A stretch of 64,000 nt of DNA from Enteractinococcus coprophilus. GTDB lineage: Bacteria > Actinomycetota > Actinomycetes > Actinomycetales > Micrococcaceae. Below, piece after piece: positions 16,212 to 26,400 of this stretch. Both the position numbers and the translations under genes were made by a program. The notes below the pieces were generated by a model. That model saw only the letters and a list, made by a program, of their open reading frames with translations, did no database searches and was not told the DNA's origin. The stretch covers positions 310,001 through 374,000 of the forward strand of contig NZ_VFOU01000003.1 of NCBI RefSeq assembly GCF_006716305.1, in the 5' to 3' direction. Numbering within the stretch: position 1 is the first letter of the stretch; each line of letters opens with the position of its first letter.

Positions 16212-17351
16212 TTAGATTTCGCGCTGGTCTGGTCCGTGGTAGGCAGACAGTGGACGAATCAGGGCGTTGTCGGCACGCTGTTCGATAATGTGAGCAGTCC
16301 ATCCGGTGATGCGCGAGGCAATGAAAATCGGGGTAAACATTTCGGTGTCGAAGCCCATCAGGTGATAGGTCGGCCCGGCTGGGTAGTCGAGGTTTGGCAG
16401 AATGTTCTTGGCCTCAGTCATGGCGTTTTCCAGACCGTCGTAGAGGCCTAGGATCTCGTGGCGACCGTAGTAGTCGATCATCCGATCCAAAGCAGCCTTC
16501 ATGGATGGCACACGTGAATCCCCTGACTTATAGACGCGGTGGCCAAAGCCCATGATCTTGCGCTTTTCGGCCAGGGCGGCTTCCATCCAGGCTTTAGCAC
16601 GTTCGGCAGCTGATTCTCGGGACTCGTTTTCGTCGATTCCGATCTCATTGAAGGTATACATTACGGCTTCATTCGCGCCACCGTGCAGGTTGCCCTTCAG
16701 CGCACCGATCGCACCGGTGACCGCCGAGTGGAGATCCGATTCGGTTGAGGTGATCACACGTGCGGTGAAAGTCGAAGCGTTGAACGAGTGCTCGGCGTAG
16801 AGGACCATCGACACGCGGAATGCGTCCACGACTTCTTCGGCGGGTTCTTCCCCGAAGGTCATCCACAGAAAGTTTTGTGAATAATCCAGGTCATCACGTG
16901 GCTCAATAACGTCCATGCCACGACGGCGGCGCTGGTCATAGGCTACGACGGCTGGAAACGCGGCAAAGAGTTCTTTGGCTTTGCGCAACTCAACTGACGG
17001 GTCTGAGTTTTCGGCGTCGTCGTGACGCGCACCGATCACTGAAACGGCGGTGCGGGCAACGTCCATTGGGTGGGCGTCTTTTGGCAGCAGATCGATTGCA
17101 GCTTTGACTGCCGGATCCAGCGCGCGGTTAGCACGTTCGAGTTTGATGAAGTCATCCAGTTGGTCTTGGGTTGGCAGTTCGCCGGCCCACAGTAACAAGG
17201 CGACTTCTTCAAAGGATTTCTTGTCGGCCAGATCTTGTACCGGGTAACCGCGGTACAGCAACGAGTTGGTGTCTGGGTTGACTTTCGAAATGGCTGTGGA
17301 ATCGGCGACAACGCCGACTAGGCCTTTTCTGATCTCTTCGGTCTTGGACAT
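16212..17351 (-). CDS. prpC: 2-methylcitrate synthase
   Basis: Condenses propionyl-CoA and oxaloacetate, the first reaction of the methylcitrate cycle (379 residues). Citrate-synthase fold landmarks: SLLYRGYPVQDLA near the N terminus, the active-site His in YAEHSFNASTF (about residue 190), LHGGANEAVM, GFGHRVYKSGDSR (catalytic His) and the catalytic Asp near LMGFDTEMFTP. The short bacterial type-I form with this N terminus is usually methylcitrate synthase, often with some citrate synthase activity. It is the last gene of gntR-prpD-prpB-prpC, 14 bases after prpB. Confidence 0.92.
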   Translation of the reverse strand: MSKTEEIRKGLVGVVADSTAISKVNPDTNSLLYRGYPVQDLADKKSFEEVALLLWAGELPTQDQLDDFIKLERANRALDPAVKAAIDLLPKDAHPMDVARTAVSVIGARHDDAENSDPSVELRKAKELFAAFPAVVAYDQRRRRGMDVIEPRDDLDYSQNFLWMTFGEEPAEEVVDAFRVSMVLYAEHSFNASTFTARVITSTESDLHSAVTGAIGALKGNLHGGANEAVMYTFNEIGIDENESRESAAERAKAWMEAALAEKRKIMGFGHRVYKSGDSRVPSMKAALDRMIDYYGRHEILGLYDGLENAMTEAKNILPNLDYPAGPTYHLMGFDTEMFTPIFIASRITGWTAHIIEQRADNALIRPLSAYHGPDQREI

Positions 17352-17365
17352 GGTTCTCCTCGGGA

Positions 17366-18295
17366 TTAGAGGTTATCGGCGTTGGCTTCAATGTCAGCTC
17401 CGGGCACTTCGAAGTTGAAGATTCCGGAGTCAAATGCGTTGTAGTCCTCGTAGGCCACCAGTTCATACAGTCTCGCACGAGTCAGCATCTGATCGACATA
17501 GGCATCCTGGGTGCCGTCGGCGGTGATGGTATCCAATACGCGTTCGGCGGCTCCCATTGCACTGCGCAACAGCGTGACCGGGTAAATGATCATGGCCACG
17601 CCGACGTCGGCGAGTTGTTGGCGAGTGAACAGCTCGGATTTCCCAAACTCGGTCATATTGGCCAGCACTGGAACGTCGACGGCGTTGGTGATTGCTTCGA
17701 ATTCGGACAGGTCCTTCATCGCTTCGGGGAAGATCGCATCTGCCCCGGCATCGACCATTGCTTTGACACGATCCACTGCAGCATCCAGCCCATCAATGCC
17801 GCGAATATCGGTGCGTGCCATGATCAAAAAGTTCTCATCAATACGCGCATCGGCTGCCGCAGCGATCCGCTGGGTCATGGTCGCGGTGTCGACGACAGTC
17901 TTGCCATCAAGGTGGCCACAGCGTTTCGGTAGGATCTGGTCTTCGATGTGCATCCCGGCCAGGCCAGCGTGTTCCAGTTCCTGGATGGTACGTGCCAGAT
18001 TCATGGGTTCACCGAAACCGGTGTCGGCGTCAACCAGTGCGGGCAGATCCGTCATGCGGGCGATCTGTCCGGCGCGAGCTGCGACTTCCGGCAGGGTGGT
18101 CAAGCCGATGTCGGGCAGGCCGAGATCATTGGCGAGGACGGCACCGGAGATGTAAACGCCGTCGAAGTTTTTTTCTTCGATTAACCGGGCACTGAGCGGG
18201 TTAAATGCGCCCGGGAACTGGCGGGCAGCTCCGGGAGTGAGCATGTCACGCAAGGCGATCCGCTTATTGGCCGGGCTGACTTTGGAGTACAGCAT
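17366..18295 (-). CDS. prpB: 2-methylisocitrate lyase
   Basis: Splits 2-methylisocitrate to pyruvate and succinate (309 residues). Isocitrate-lyase superfamily: the PKRCGHL loop carries the catalytic Cys (family KKCGH/KRCGH), with upstream VDADTGFGEP (metal site) and EDQ. YPVTLLRSAMGAAE is typical of PrpB. The ATG at 18295 is used: it starts one base after the prpD stop and the protein then begins MLYSKVSPANKRIALRDML, so an upstream extension can be discounted. Middle gene of the operon. Confidence 0.93.
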   Translation of the reverse strand: MLYSKVSPANKRIALRDMLTPGAARQFPGAFNPLSARLIEEKNFDGVYISGAVLANDLGLPDIGLTTLPEVAARAGQIARMTDLPALVDADTGFGEPMNLARTIQELEHAGLAGMHIEDQILPKRCGHLDGKTVVDTATMTQRIAAAADARIDENFLIMARTDIRGIDGLDAAVDRVKAMVDAGADAIFPEAMKDLSEFEAITNAVDVPVLANMTEFGKSELFTRQQLADVGVAMIIYPVTLLRSAMGAAERVLDTITADGTQDAYVDQMLTRARLYELVAYEDYNAFDSGIFNFEVPGADIEANADNL

Positions 18296-18296
18296 C

Positions 18297-19814
18297 TTAG
18301 AAGAGCCCCTTCGGTGCATCGGCCGGGTTGATGTAGCCCGGTTTGGCAATCACGTTGAGCTGGTCGAGTTCACCAGCTTTGAGTTCATCCAGACGCGCCA
18401 CAACATCAAGGAAGCGGGTGATTTCAGATTCTTCGACGATCCCCTGGGCCAGGGTGCGGAATTTGTTGATGTATTCATCGCGGCCAAATGGACGGGCGCC
18501 CAGTGGGTGGGCGTCGGCCACTGCAATGGCGTCAGTGATGACCGAACCGTCTTTCAGGGTGATCTCGACTGATCCGCCGAAGGCTTTTTCATTCAGATCC
18601 AGCGAGTGGTAGCGACGCGTCCATTCGGGGTCTTCGACCGTGGAGACCTTGTGCCACAGCTCAACCGTGTCTGGGCGCTGGGCGCGTTCCGGGGCGTAAG
18701 AGTCGACGTGGTGCCAGGCGCCGTCCTGGAGTGCCACCGCAAAAATGTACATGATCGAGTGGTCCAGGGTTTCGCGCGAGGCGGTCGGGTCCATCTTTTC
18801 TGGGTCATTGGCCCCGGTGCCGATCACGTAATGGGTGTGGTGCGAGGTCTTGATTAGGATTGATTCAACATTGGCCGGATCGGTGGCCTCTGGATGTTCC
18901 CTATTGAGTTTGCGAGCCAGGTCGATCCAGGCTTGTGCCTGGTATTCGGCCGAGTGTTCCTTGGTGTAGGTGTCCATGATCGCGCGTTTTGCTTCGCCTT
19001 GTTCTGGCAGCGGGACGCTGTAGCGAGCGTCAGGGCCGTCGAGCAGCCACGCGATGACACCGTCTTCACCTTCATAGATTGGGACCGGGGAGGTCTGGCC
19101 GCGCAGAGCACGGTCAATCGACTCGACAGCCATCTTGGCGGCAAACGCTGGCGCGTGGGCTTTCCACGTGGAAATCTCACCCTTGCGGGACTGCCGGGTC
19201 GCAGTGGTGGTGTGCAATGCTTGACCAACGGCTTGGAACGTGGTTTCGACATCGGCACCCAACAGAGTGCCAAGCCCTGCGGCCGCGGCGGGACCGAGGT
19301 GGGCGACGTGGTCAATCTTGTGCTCGTGCAAGCAGATCGCCTTGACCAGGTTCACATGGATTTCATATGCGGTAGCGATACCGCGGATCAAGTCATGACC
19401 GGATTTGCCGGCGTGCTCAGCTGCAGCCAGGACGGCTGGAATATTATCCCCGGGGTGAGAGTAGTCTGCAGCCAAAAACGTGTCGTGGTAGTCGAGTTCA
19501 CGTACGGCCACACCGTTGGCCCAGGCGGCCCATTCCGGGGAGACTTTTTCTTCGATCCCAAACACTGAAGCGCCCGTGCCGTTGGCCGAGGGGGCATGGG
19601 TGGTGGCCTGTGCGCGGGCTGAGATGATGGGCTTACGGTTCAACGATGCCACCGCGACCGAGGCGTTATCGATGATGCGGTTAATGATCATCTCTTTGAC
19701 TTCATTGGTGACTTCGACGTCATCGGCGGCGACTTTGGCAATCTTATACGCCAGCTGGTCTTCACGCGGGAGGTTCTCAGCGGATGGATAGACGCGGACT
19801 TCGTGGTTAATCAT
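18297..19814 (-). CDS. prpD: 2-methylcitrate dehydratase (MmgE/PrpD family)
   Basis: Dehydrates 2-methylcitrate to 2-methylaconitate (505 residues, normal for PrpD). Conserved stretches: [15 protein letters not shown] near the N terminus, [27 protein letters not shown] (the HPGD substrate loop), [20 protein letters not shown] and the NPEAMDP-like [21 protein letters not shown]. Its ATG lies inside the end of the GntR gene (8-base overlap) behind AAAGGACACC, so both are translated together. The second dehydratase partner (AcnA/B or PrpF) is not in the window. Confidence 0.93.
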   Translation of the reverse strand: MINHEVRVYPSAENLPREDQLAYKIAKVAADDVEVTNEVKEMIINRIIDNASVAVASLNRKPIISARAQATTHAPSANGTGASVFGIEEKVSPEWAAWANGVAVRELDYHDTFLAADYSHPGDNIPAVLAAAEHAGKSGHDLIRGIATAYEIHVNLVKAICLHEHKIDHVAHLGPAAAAGLGTLLGADVETTFQAVGQALHTTTATRQSRKGEISTWKAHAPAFAAKMAVESIDRALRGQTSPVPIYEGEDGVIAWLLDGPDARYSVPLPEQGEAKRAIMDTYTKEHSAEYQAQAWIDLARKLNREHPEATDPANVESILIKTSHHTHYVIGTGANDPEKMDPTASRETLDHSIMYIFAVALQDGAWHHVDSYAPERAQRPDTVELWHKVSTVEDPEWTRRYHSLDLNEKAFGGSVEITLKDGSVITDAIAVADAHPLGARPFGRDEYINKFRTLAQGIVEESEITRFLDVVARLDELKAGELDQLNVIAKPGYINPADAPKGLF

Positions 19815-20460
19815 GGTGTCCTTTCGGGGTTTCAGCGTGTGTCAAAATATGGTCGAGCGAGGCCTGTAAATGCATGATCGTGGCCGCACTGGCAACCAGG
19901 GGGTCTCTATTGGCGATGGCTTCGGCTATCCGGGCGTGTTCAACAGCCGAGGCGGCTAGCCGTTGTGGGTTGTCTTTGGCCATGCGACGCACTCGGGTCA
20001 GGTGGACTCGCAGGTTCGAAAGCGCCCCGGACAGATAGCTGTTACCGGCCGCAGCATCGATGAGCTCGTCCATGGTGGTAATCAGCTGGTAGTAGGTTCC
20101 GGGATCCTCTAACACCTGCAAGTTGTGGCTGATGTCGCGAAACTTTCGCGCCAACGGTCCAAACTGTTCGGTGTGATCGCTGGTTGCCGCGAGCTTGGCC
20201 GATTCAGTTTCTAACACCCGACGCAGCACGAACATATCGGCTAAATCATCAAGTGAAACATCAGATACTACGGTGCCGCGGCCTCTTTGGGCTTCGGCTA
20301 AACCGTCAGCCACCAGTTTTGCTACGGCTTCGCGAACGGGAGTTCTTGAAACGCCAAGGCGTTCAGACAATTCCACCTCAGCAAGCACAGAGCCGGGTGG
20401 CAACTCCCAATTCAGGATGTCTCGCCGAAGCGCTTGATAGGCACGTTCACTTGCTCGCAT
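19807..20460 (-). CDS. GntR-family (FadR-type) regulator of the prp operon
   Basis: A 217-residue protein with an N-terminal GntR winged HTH ([42 protein letters not shown]) and a helical FCD-type effector domain ([13 protein letters not shown]... and [12 protein letters not shown], with His residues that commonly bind a metal and a carboxylate). Its place at the head of prpDBC suggests control by a methylcitrate-cycle metabolite. The ATG at 20460 is chosen over one 67 codons upstream: a TACACT -10 box sits six bases before it (leaderless) and overlaps a TGTATACA operator, pointing to self-repression. Confidence 0.87.
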   Translation of the reverse strand: MRASERAYQALRRDILNWELPPGSVLAEVELSERLGVSRTPVREAVAKLVADGLAEAQRGRGTVVSDVSLDDLADMFVLRRVLETESAKLAATSDHTEQFGPLARKFRDISHNLQVLEDPGTYYQLITTMDELIDAAAGNSYLSGALSNLRVHLTRVRRMAKDNPQRLAASAVEHARIAEAIANRDPLVASAATIMHLQASLDHILTHAETPKGHHD

Positions 20461-20462
20461 GC

Positions 20463-20545
20463 CCTCAGTGTATACATAGACCTCTAGTCTTGACCAGTCC
20501 TGTCGATTCTTGTGCAGAAATCTCCCAACCCTGTATACACTCAGG
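20463..20545. promoter_or_regulatory. Paired inverted operators for the GntR regulator
   Basis: CCTCAGTGTATACA (20463-20476) and, in inverse orientation, TGTATACACTCAGG (20532-20545) match at 13 of 14 positions. Each contains an 8-bp TGTATACA palindrome; centres are 63 bases apart, six helical turns. Each copy covers the -10 box of one divergent gene (gntR and the oxidoreductase). Confidence 0.65.
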
Positions 20546-20628
20546 TGCTCTGTGTGGTCGTCTTCACGTTCCCATTCACCAGCACCGGGTGCTTGTTGCG
20601 CGTTCATTGCCGTGCCAGGATGGCAGAT

Positions 20629-21573
20629 ATGACTGATTCCATGCTGGCCATTCAACAACACGCCTTCGGCGATCCTGGCGTCTTAGAGACAGTGCGGCTG
20701 CCCGTACCTGAACCAGGGATCAGCCAGATCCTGATACGCGTCCATGCCACAAGTATCAATCCCACCGACTGGAAGAATCGCGCGGGCAAAGCCTTTGTTC
20801 GCAACCTGCCGATGATCCTGGGCTGGGATGTCTCTGGTGTGGTCGAATCAGTCGGGCTGGGGGTGACGCTGTATAAACCCGGGGATGAAGTCTTCGGGAT
20901 GCTGCCCTACCCTTACGGCGTGGGCGCCCACGCGCAATATGCGGTTGGTCCTACCCGAGCATTTGTTCCCAAACCGTCCAACCTGTCGCATGTTCAGGCC
21001 GCGGCGCTGCCGTTGGCCGGTTTGACGGCGTGGCAATCACTGGTGGATACCGCTCGCATCGATGAAGGCGACCGGGTGCTGATCCACGCCGCCTCGGGTG
21101 GGGTAGGTCATCTTGCTGTTCAGATTGCCAAAGCCCACGGCGCGCATGTCATTGGAACTGCCAGTGCTAAGAATCACGCATTCTTGGCCCGCATAGGTGC
21201 CGATGAAGCGATCGATTATCGCACCGTGGATTTTGCCAACGTCGTGCGCGATGTCGATATTGTCTTAGACACGATCGGTGGAGACTACCAGCTGCGCTCG
21301 CTACGGACGCTGCGTCCCGGTGGAGTCATGGTGTCCACGATCCCGCGTGCTACTGACGGGCTGTGTGAAGAGACCCAGCGGCTCGGAGTGCACGCTGAGC
21401 TGATCCTGGTCGAAGCCGACCGTACTGGCATGCAGGCTATCGCAGACCTGGCAGCTGCGGGCACACTTGTGCCCACGATTGCCCGGACCTTCCCGCTGCG
21501 TGAGGCGGCCAAAGCGCATCAGGCTGGCGAGACCGGGCGTACCGTAGGCAAGATGGTGCTGGAGACGATCTAG
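20629..21573 (+). CDS. NADPH-dependent quinone oxidoreductase (MDR family)
   Basis: Medium-chain dehydrogenase/reductase (314 residues) of the zinc-free quinone reductase type. N-terminal GroES-like domain (HATSINPTDWKNRAG, WDVSGVVESVG), then the NADPH-binding Rossmann motif ASGGVGHLAVQIAKAHG (about residues 156-172). The Cys/His ligands of zinc alcohol dehydrogenases are missing. It reduces quinones or enones. The ATG at 20629 has AGGA eight bases upstream; another ATG nine bases earlier is possible. It faces gntR across the paired operators, so it may belong to the same regulon. Confidence 0.85.
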   Translation: MTDSMLAIQQHAFGDPGVLETVRLPVPEPGISQILIRVHATSINPTDWKNRAGKAFVRNLPMILGWDVSGVVESVGLGVTLYKPGDEVFGMLPYPYGVGAHAQYAVGPTRAFVPKPSNLSHVQAAALPLAGLTAWQSLVDTARIDEGDRVLIHAASGGVGHLAVQIAKAHGAHVIGTASAKNHAFLARIGADEAIDYRTVDFANVVRDVDIVLDTIGGDYQLRSLRTLRPGGVMVSTIPRATDGLCEETQRLGVHAELILVEADRTGMQAIADLAAAGTLVPTIARTFPLREAAKAHQAGETGRTVGKMVLETI

Positions 21574-21605
21574 CCGTCCGGCCAATACGCCGGGCGATGG
21601 CGTCT

Positions 21606-22952
21606 TTATGAGGTGATGCCTTGAGCGGCGCGTTGATTGGCTCGGGCAATGAATAGCCCGACGATGACCGCACCCACCGCGATCGCACCCCAGATACCAA
21701 CGACGGCCCAGGCCGCCCCGGCGATCACCAATGCCGGCACGAATGTGACGGCGGTGATTTCGACGGGTGTGACGGGAAGATACGCCAGACCGAAGTCTTC
21801 TAAGGTGCCGGATTTGAGTTTCGGGTCGACCACACGCAGCATGGCGATACCGGTAGCCACCGCACCGGTGGACCAGCCCCAGGTAAAGATTGAACGTTCA
21901 AACCATCCGTCATGCATGAGCCGCGGGGCGACCCACATGCCCAGGAACAGTGTTAGCGCCAGGCCGAAGACGAACATAATGATCAACTCGATGCCGAAGT
22001 CGGCAACGATTTGCGGTTGGATCGAGGCGATACCGGCCACGATCAGAATGTCGGTTCCGGTTCCCGAAATAGACTGCAGGGTGGGCTTGTCGATGTATGG
22101 CGACACGTTAATCTTAGTCATCATCGCGCGCACCACCAGGCCTAGAAGAAAGGCCAGGACGAAGACCGGCACGGCCAGGTCTGGCCAAATGCTGCCGATC
22201 CACAGTGAAAGACCGTAACCTGCGGCGGCAATCATGATGACGACCGAGGCTTGGAAGCCTAAGGATTCAATTGAGGACCCGGTAAAGGTGTGCTGGCCGA
22301 TCGATGGGCGTTTATTGACTTGACGAATCAGGCCGGTGCGCTCTTCTTCAGGGAGGGAACTCATTGACCCATAGGCTTGCACGTGTCCACGTTTCGCCGC
22401 GTACCGAGCTTGGAGTAACCCGCCAACGATCCCGATAAGCATTCCGACTGTTGCGGAGGTGAACCCTAACGAGCTGATCTCTGGGGCGGTGGCAGAAAAC
22501 GCATCCCCCATGGCCGCCGCGGTGCCATAACCACCAGCCCAGCCGGCAAACAGCACCACGCCCAGAGCATCCGGGGCGCCGAAGAGGGGTTGCAGTACCA
22601 GCAGCACGAGCCCCATGCCCAGAGCAACCTGCAGAGCGTACATCAATACCCCGTGGGCTGCGAAGCCACCAACGTTGCGGTTGAGTTTACGAATATCGAA
22701 ATCATCGGTCATGGCCACTGCGGCGAAGACCACCGCGATGAGGACAGAAGAATAGGTTGACAGTTGATCCGAAAAGGGCAGCCATCCCAATACCTGCGGG
22801 CCAAGCAGTAGACCCAGCAGACCCGCAAGCACCGAGGCAGGAATCATCAGTGCTTGCAACGGCCGGATGAGGGCACGCAATCCGGCGCCAATAATCAACA
22901 GGATTCCGATCAGACCGGCATCGATCAGAAACGTCCAGGGGGTAAAGTCCAT
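21606..22952 (-). CDS. GltS-like sodium:glutamate symporter family carrier
   Basis: A 448-residue polytopic protein with about eleven membrane segments. The re-entrant-loop signature of the GltS family appears as GGYGTAAAMGDAF in the first half (family usually GGHGTA) and GWSTGAVATG in the second. GltS carriers import glutamate with sodium, but the Tyr in place of His and general distance make the substrate uncertain. The ATG at 22952 has no ribosome site; a TAGCTT -10-like box lies seven bases upstream. Divergent from rlmH, with overlapping promoters. Confidence 0.8.
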   Translation of the reverse strand: MDFTPWTFLIDAGLIGILLIIGAGLRALIRPLQALMIPASVLAGLLGLLLGPQVLGWLPFSDQLSTYSSVLIAVVFAAVAMTDDFDIRKLNRNVGGFAAHGVLMYALQVALGMGLVLLVLQPLFGAPDALGVVLFAGWAGGYGTAAAMGDAFSATAPEISSLGFTSATVGMLIGIVGGLLQARYAAKRGHVQAYGSMSSLPEEERTGLIRQVNKRPSIGQHTFTGSSIESLGFQASVVIMIAAAGYGLSLWIGSIWPDLAVPVFVLAFLLGLVVRAMMTKINVSPYIDKPTLQSISGTGTDILIVAGIASIQPQIVADFGIELIIMFVFGLALTLFLGMWVAPRLMHDGWFERSIFTWGWSTGAVATGIAMLRVVDPKLKSGTLEDFGLAYLPVTPVEITAVTFVPALVIAGAAWAVVGIWGAIAVGAVIVGLFIARANQRAAQGITS

Positions 22953-22956
22953 GAGA

Positions 22957-22998
22957 GAAAAGCTACAATGCGTAGTGATGAAAGACAAATGCGTAGTG
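22957..22998. promoter_or_regulatory. gltS/rlmH divergent promoter with ATGCGTAGTG direct repeats
   Basis: TACAAT (22964-22969, plus) overlaps a minus-strand TAGCTT. Two exact copies of ATGCGTAGTG (22968-22977 and 22989-22998) follow, 21 bases apart, on the same helix face. Confidence 0.45.
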
Positions 22999-23471
22999 CG
23001 GGGTCGGTAGTCTTGGCAATTCGAGTCATCACGGTGGGTAAGCGCCACGAGGCCTGGGTTTCCGAAGGTATCGAACGGTTCCTCAAACGCCTCAAAAAGC
23101 CCTATGACACGCAGTTTGTCTTCGTCCCGCATGCCACCGCGACCGAGCAGCGCTCTCGACAAGAAGAGTCCGCGGCCATCGAAAAACAGCTCCGCCCGTC
23201 TGATTACGTCATCTTGCTAGACGAGCGCGGCAAAGACTTCACATCGCCGCAGCTGGCCCGCCACCTGCAGCAACTGTTTGACACCGCGCGTCATCCGACC
23301 TTTATTATCGGTGGGGCATATGGTGTCAACGATCAGCTGCGAGCGCGAGCAAACACCGTGTGGTCGTTATCGAATCTGGTCTTTCCGCACCAGCTGGTTC
23401 GGTTGTTGGTTGTGGAACAGGTATATCGCGCTCAGGAAATTTCTGCAGGTCGGCCGTACCATCACCAGTAG
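22989..23471 (+). CDS. rlmH: 23S rRNA pseudouridine1915 N3-methyltransferase
   Basis: SPOUT-fold methyltransferase acting on helix 69 of 23S rRNA. Conserved core: VITVGKRHEAWVSEGIERFLKRL, YVILLDERGKDFTS, the knot FIIGGAYGVND, and the C-terminal WSLSNLVFPHQLVRLLVVEQVYRAQEISAGRPYHH. The family is about 155-160 residues. Two starts are possible: ATG at 22989 (160 residues) or TTG at 23013 (152 residues, starting directly before AIRVITVG); neither has a good ribosome site. The gene is followed 20 bases later by lhr. Confidence 0.92.
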   Translation: MRSAGSVVLAIRVITVGKRHEAWVSEGIERFLKRLKKPYDTQFVFVPHATATEQRSRQEESAAIEKQLRPSDYVILLDERGKDFTSPQLARHLQQLFDTARHPTFIIGGAYGVNDQLRARANTVWSLSNLVFPHQLVRLLVVEQVYRAQEISAGRPYHHQ

Positions 23472-23491
23472 TGGCTCGGTAGTCTAAGCAC

Positions 23492-26400
23492 ATGACCGAC
23501 GCTGTGCTTGATGAGTTTTCCGCCGCGACCCGTTCGTGGTTCAAGGCATCCTTTGCCGCACCCACCCGGGCTCAGATCGGGGCGTGGGAAACCATCAACT
23601 CTGGTCAACATGCTTTGGTGATTGCCCCGACCGGATCGGGCAAAACGTTGGCGGCCTTTCTGTCGGCTATCGACAAACTCATCACCGCGGATCGCGACGA
23701 TGACGCTGGGGCCAAAAAGCGCACCAGAGTCCTCTATATTTCCCCGCTGAAGGCCCTGGGCGTTGACGTTGAGCGCAACCTGACCGCCCCGCTGGTCGGT
23801 ATCACCCAAACCGCTCGCGGGATGGGACATGAGGTGCCCGAGGTGCGCACCGGTGTGCGTTCGGGTGATACATCGGCGCGGGATCGGCGTCGTTTGGTCA
23901 CTGACCCGCCCGATATTCTCATCACGACCCCCGAGTCGCTGTATTTGATGTTGACGTCCAAGGCGCGTGAAACCTTGGCCGGGGTGGAAACCGTCATTGT
24001 CGATGAGGTCCATGCGCTAGCCGGTAATAAGCGTGGAGCCCACCTGGCGGTATCGCTTGAGCGATTGGATGCGCTCTTAGACAAGCCCGCCCAGCGCATT
24101 GGGCTCTCCGCCACGGTGCGCCCAGCCGAAGAAGTGGCCCGGTTTTTAGGTGGCGTCCAACCGGTGACCATTGTTGACGGCGCTGAGGCCAAGCGCTGGG
24201 ACATTACGGTGGCGGTGCCGGTGGTCGATATGACGCAGCCCGATACGGGGGCCTCGCCAGAAGAAAACGTGTCGATGTGGCCCCATGTTGAGGCTCGGAT
24301 CATGGAGCTGACCGATGACTACCGGTCGATGATCGTGTTTGTGAACTCGCGGCGTTCGGCGGAGCGGTTGACTGAGTCGCTCAATGAACTGTGGGAAGAG
24401 CGCGAAGACACTGACGGTGAAGAGTTTGCTCGCACCCACCACGGGTCGATGTCGGCCACCGCTCGTGCCGAGGTCGAAGAAGGCCTCAAGTCCGGGACGC
24501 TGCGATGCGTCGTCGCGACGTCGTCGTTAGAACTTGGGATCGATATGGGTGTAGTCGATGCGGTCGTGCACCTGCAGTCGGCCCCGACCGTGGCTGCGGG
24601 CTTGCAGCGCGTCGGGCGTGCTGGACACCAGGTGGGTGAGGTGTCGGTGGGCTGGTTCTTCCCGCTGCACCGGGCCGATGTGGTCGACGCGGCAGTCGTG
24701 ACCGAACGAATGCTGAGCGGGGCGATCGAGGCGATTTCGATTCCGGCCAACCCGCTGGATATTTTGGCCCAGCACACGATCGCAGCCGCCGCGATGGACG
24801 ACCTGGTCGATGAGGCCTGGTTGGAACTCGTTCGCCGGGCCGCCCCGTTTACCACGCTGTCGCTGGATGTGTACGCCTCAGTGCTGGATCTGCTGGCTGG
24901 CAAATACGTTTCCGATGAATTCGCCCAGCTCAAACCCCGCGTCGTGTGGGATCGTGAAGCCGGCACGATCACCGCCCGTCCCGGGGCGCAACGCCTGGCC
25001 GTCACCTCGGGTGGCACAATTGCCGACCGCGGGCTGTTCGGCGTGTATTTGGCCACCGAGACCGACGCCGCCAAACGTGTGGGCGAACTCGATGAAGAAA
25101 TGGTCTACGAATCCCGGGTCGGCGAGACAATCATCCTGGGGGCCACCACTTGGCAGATCGAAGAGATCACCCACGACCGGGTCCTGGTCACCCCGGCTTT
25201 TGGGCGCCCGGGGCGATTGCCTTTCTGGCGCGGAGATCAACCCGGCCGACCGTTGGAACTGGGCCGGGCCACCGGGGCATTTCGCCGCGAAGCGCTCGCC
25301 GACCCTAAGATCGACGACCGCTTACAAGCCGCCGGACTAGACGAGAACGCCCGGGCCAATCTGCTGAACTACCTGACCGAACAGCGCGAGGCCACCGGGC
25401 ATCTGCCCACCGATACCACGATCCTGGTCGAACGCTTCCGCGATGAGCTAGGCGACTGGCGTGTCATTTTACACTCACCCTTTGGCAAAGCCATCCATGC
25501 GCCCTGGGCGCTGGTGATTTCTGAACGGGTCAAGGCCACTTACGGGTTTGATGCCAACGCGATGGCCGGCGACGACGGGATTATCGTGCGCATCCCGGCC
25601 ACCGATGGCGAGCCCCCGTCGACCGAAATCTTTTGGTTCGACCCCGAAGACTTACGCGATCAGCTCCGCCAACACGTCGGCTCCTCAGCACTCTTTGCCG
25701 CGCACTTTCGCGAAAACGCCGCCCGCGCCCTGCTGCTCCCCCGGCGTGATCCGACCAAACGCACCCCGCTGTGGCAACAACGCCAGCGTGCCGCCCAACT
25801 GCTAGCCGTGGCTTCAAAATACCCGCAGTTTCCGATCATCTTAGAAACCGTGCGCGAGGTGCTCCAGGATGTCTACGACGTCGACGGGCTGCTAGAGGTC
25901 CTGGAGAATATCCGCACCCGGGTGCTGCGCGTCGTAGAAGTCCAGACCCCGCAGGCCTCCCCCTTTGCCCAAACCCTGCTGTTTGGTTATACCGCGCAGT
26001 TCATGTACGAAACCGACGCGCCGCTGGCCGAACGTCGCGCCGCCGCCTTATCCCTGGACCCCGGTCTGCTCGCGCAGCTGCTGGGTCAGGACATGCTGCG
26101 TGAGCTCCTCGACGACGACGTCATCGCCCAGGTGCAAGCCGATCTGCAACACACCTCCGTCTCGCGGCGTCTGGCAGGAGTCGAGGGGGCAGCGGATCTC
26201 TTGCGGTTGTTGGGCCCGCTGACCACCGATGAACTCGCCGCCCGCCTGCGCGATCCCGACGATGCAGACGAACCCGCCGAGATTGCCACCGCCCGCGCCT
26301 GGGTCGACCAGCTGGTGGATGATAAACGCGCCATCCAAGTGCGCATCGGCGCCCAACAGTATTGGACGGCGATCGAAGATGCGCCGCGGTTGCGCGATGG

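Noticed and set aside
24319-25074. Long minus-strand open frame inside lhr
   Set aside because: It is a shadow of the highly biased coding frame of lhr; Arg/Ser-rich, no ribosome site, no family resemblance.
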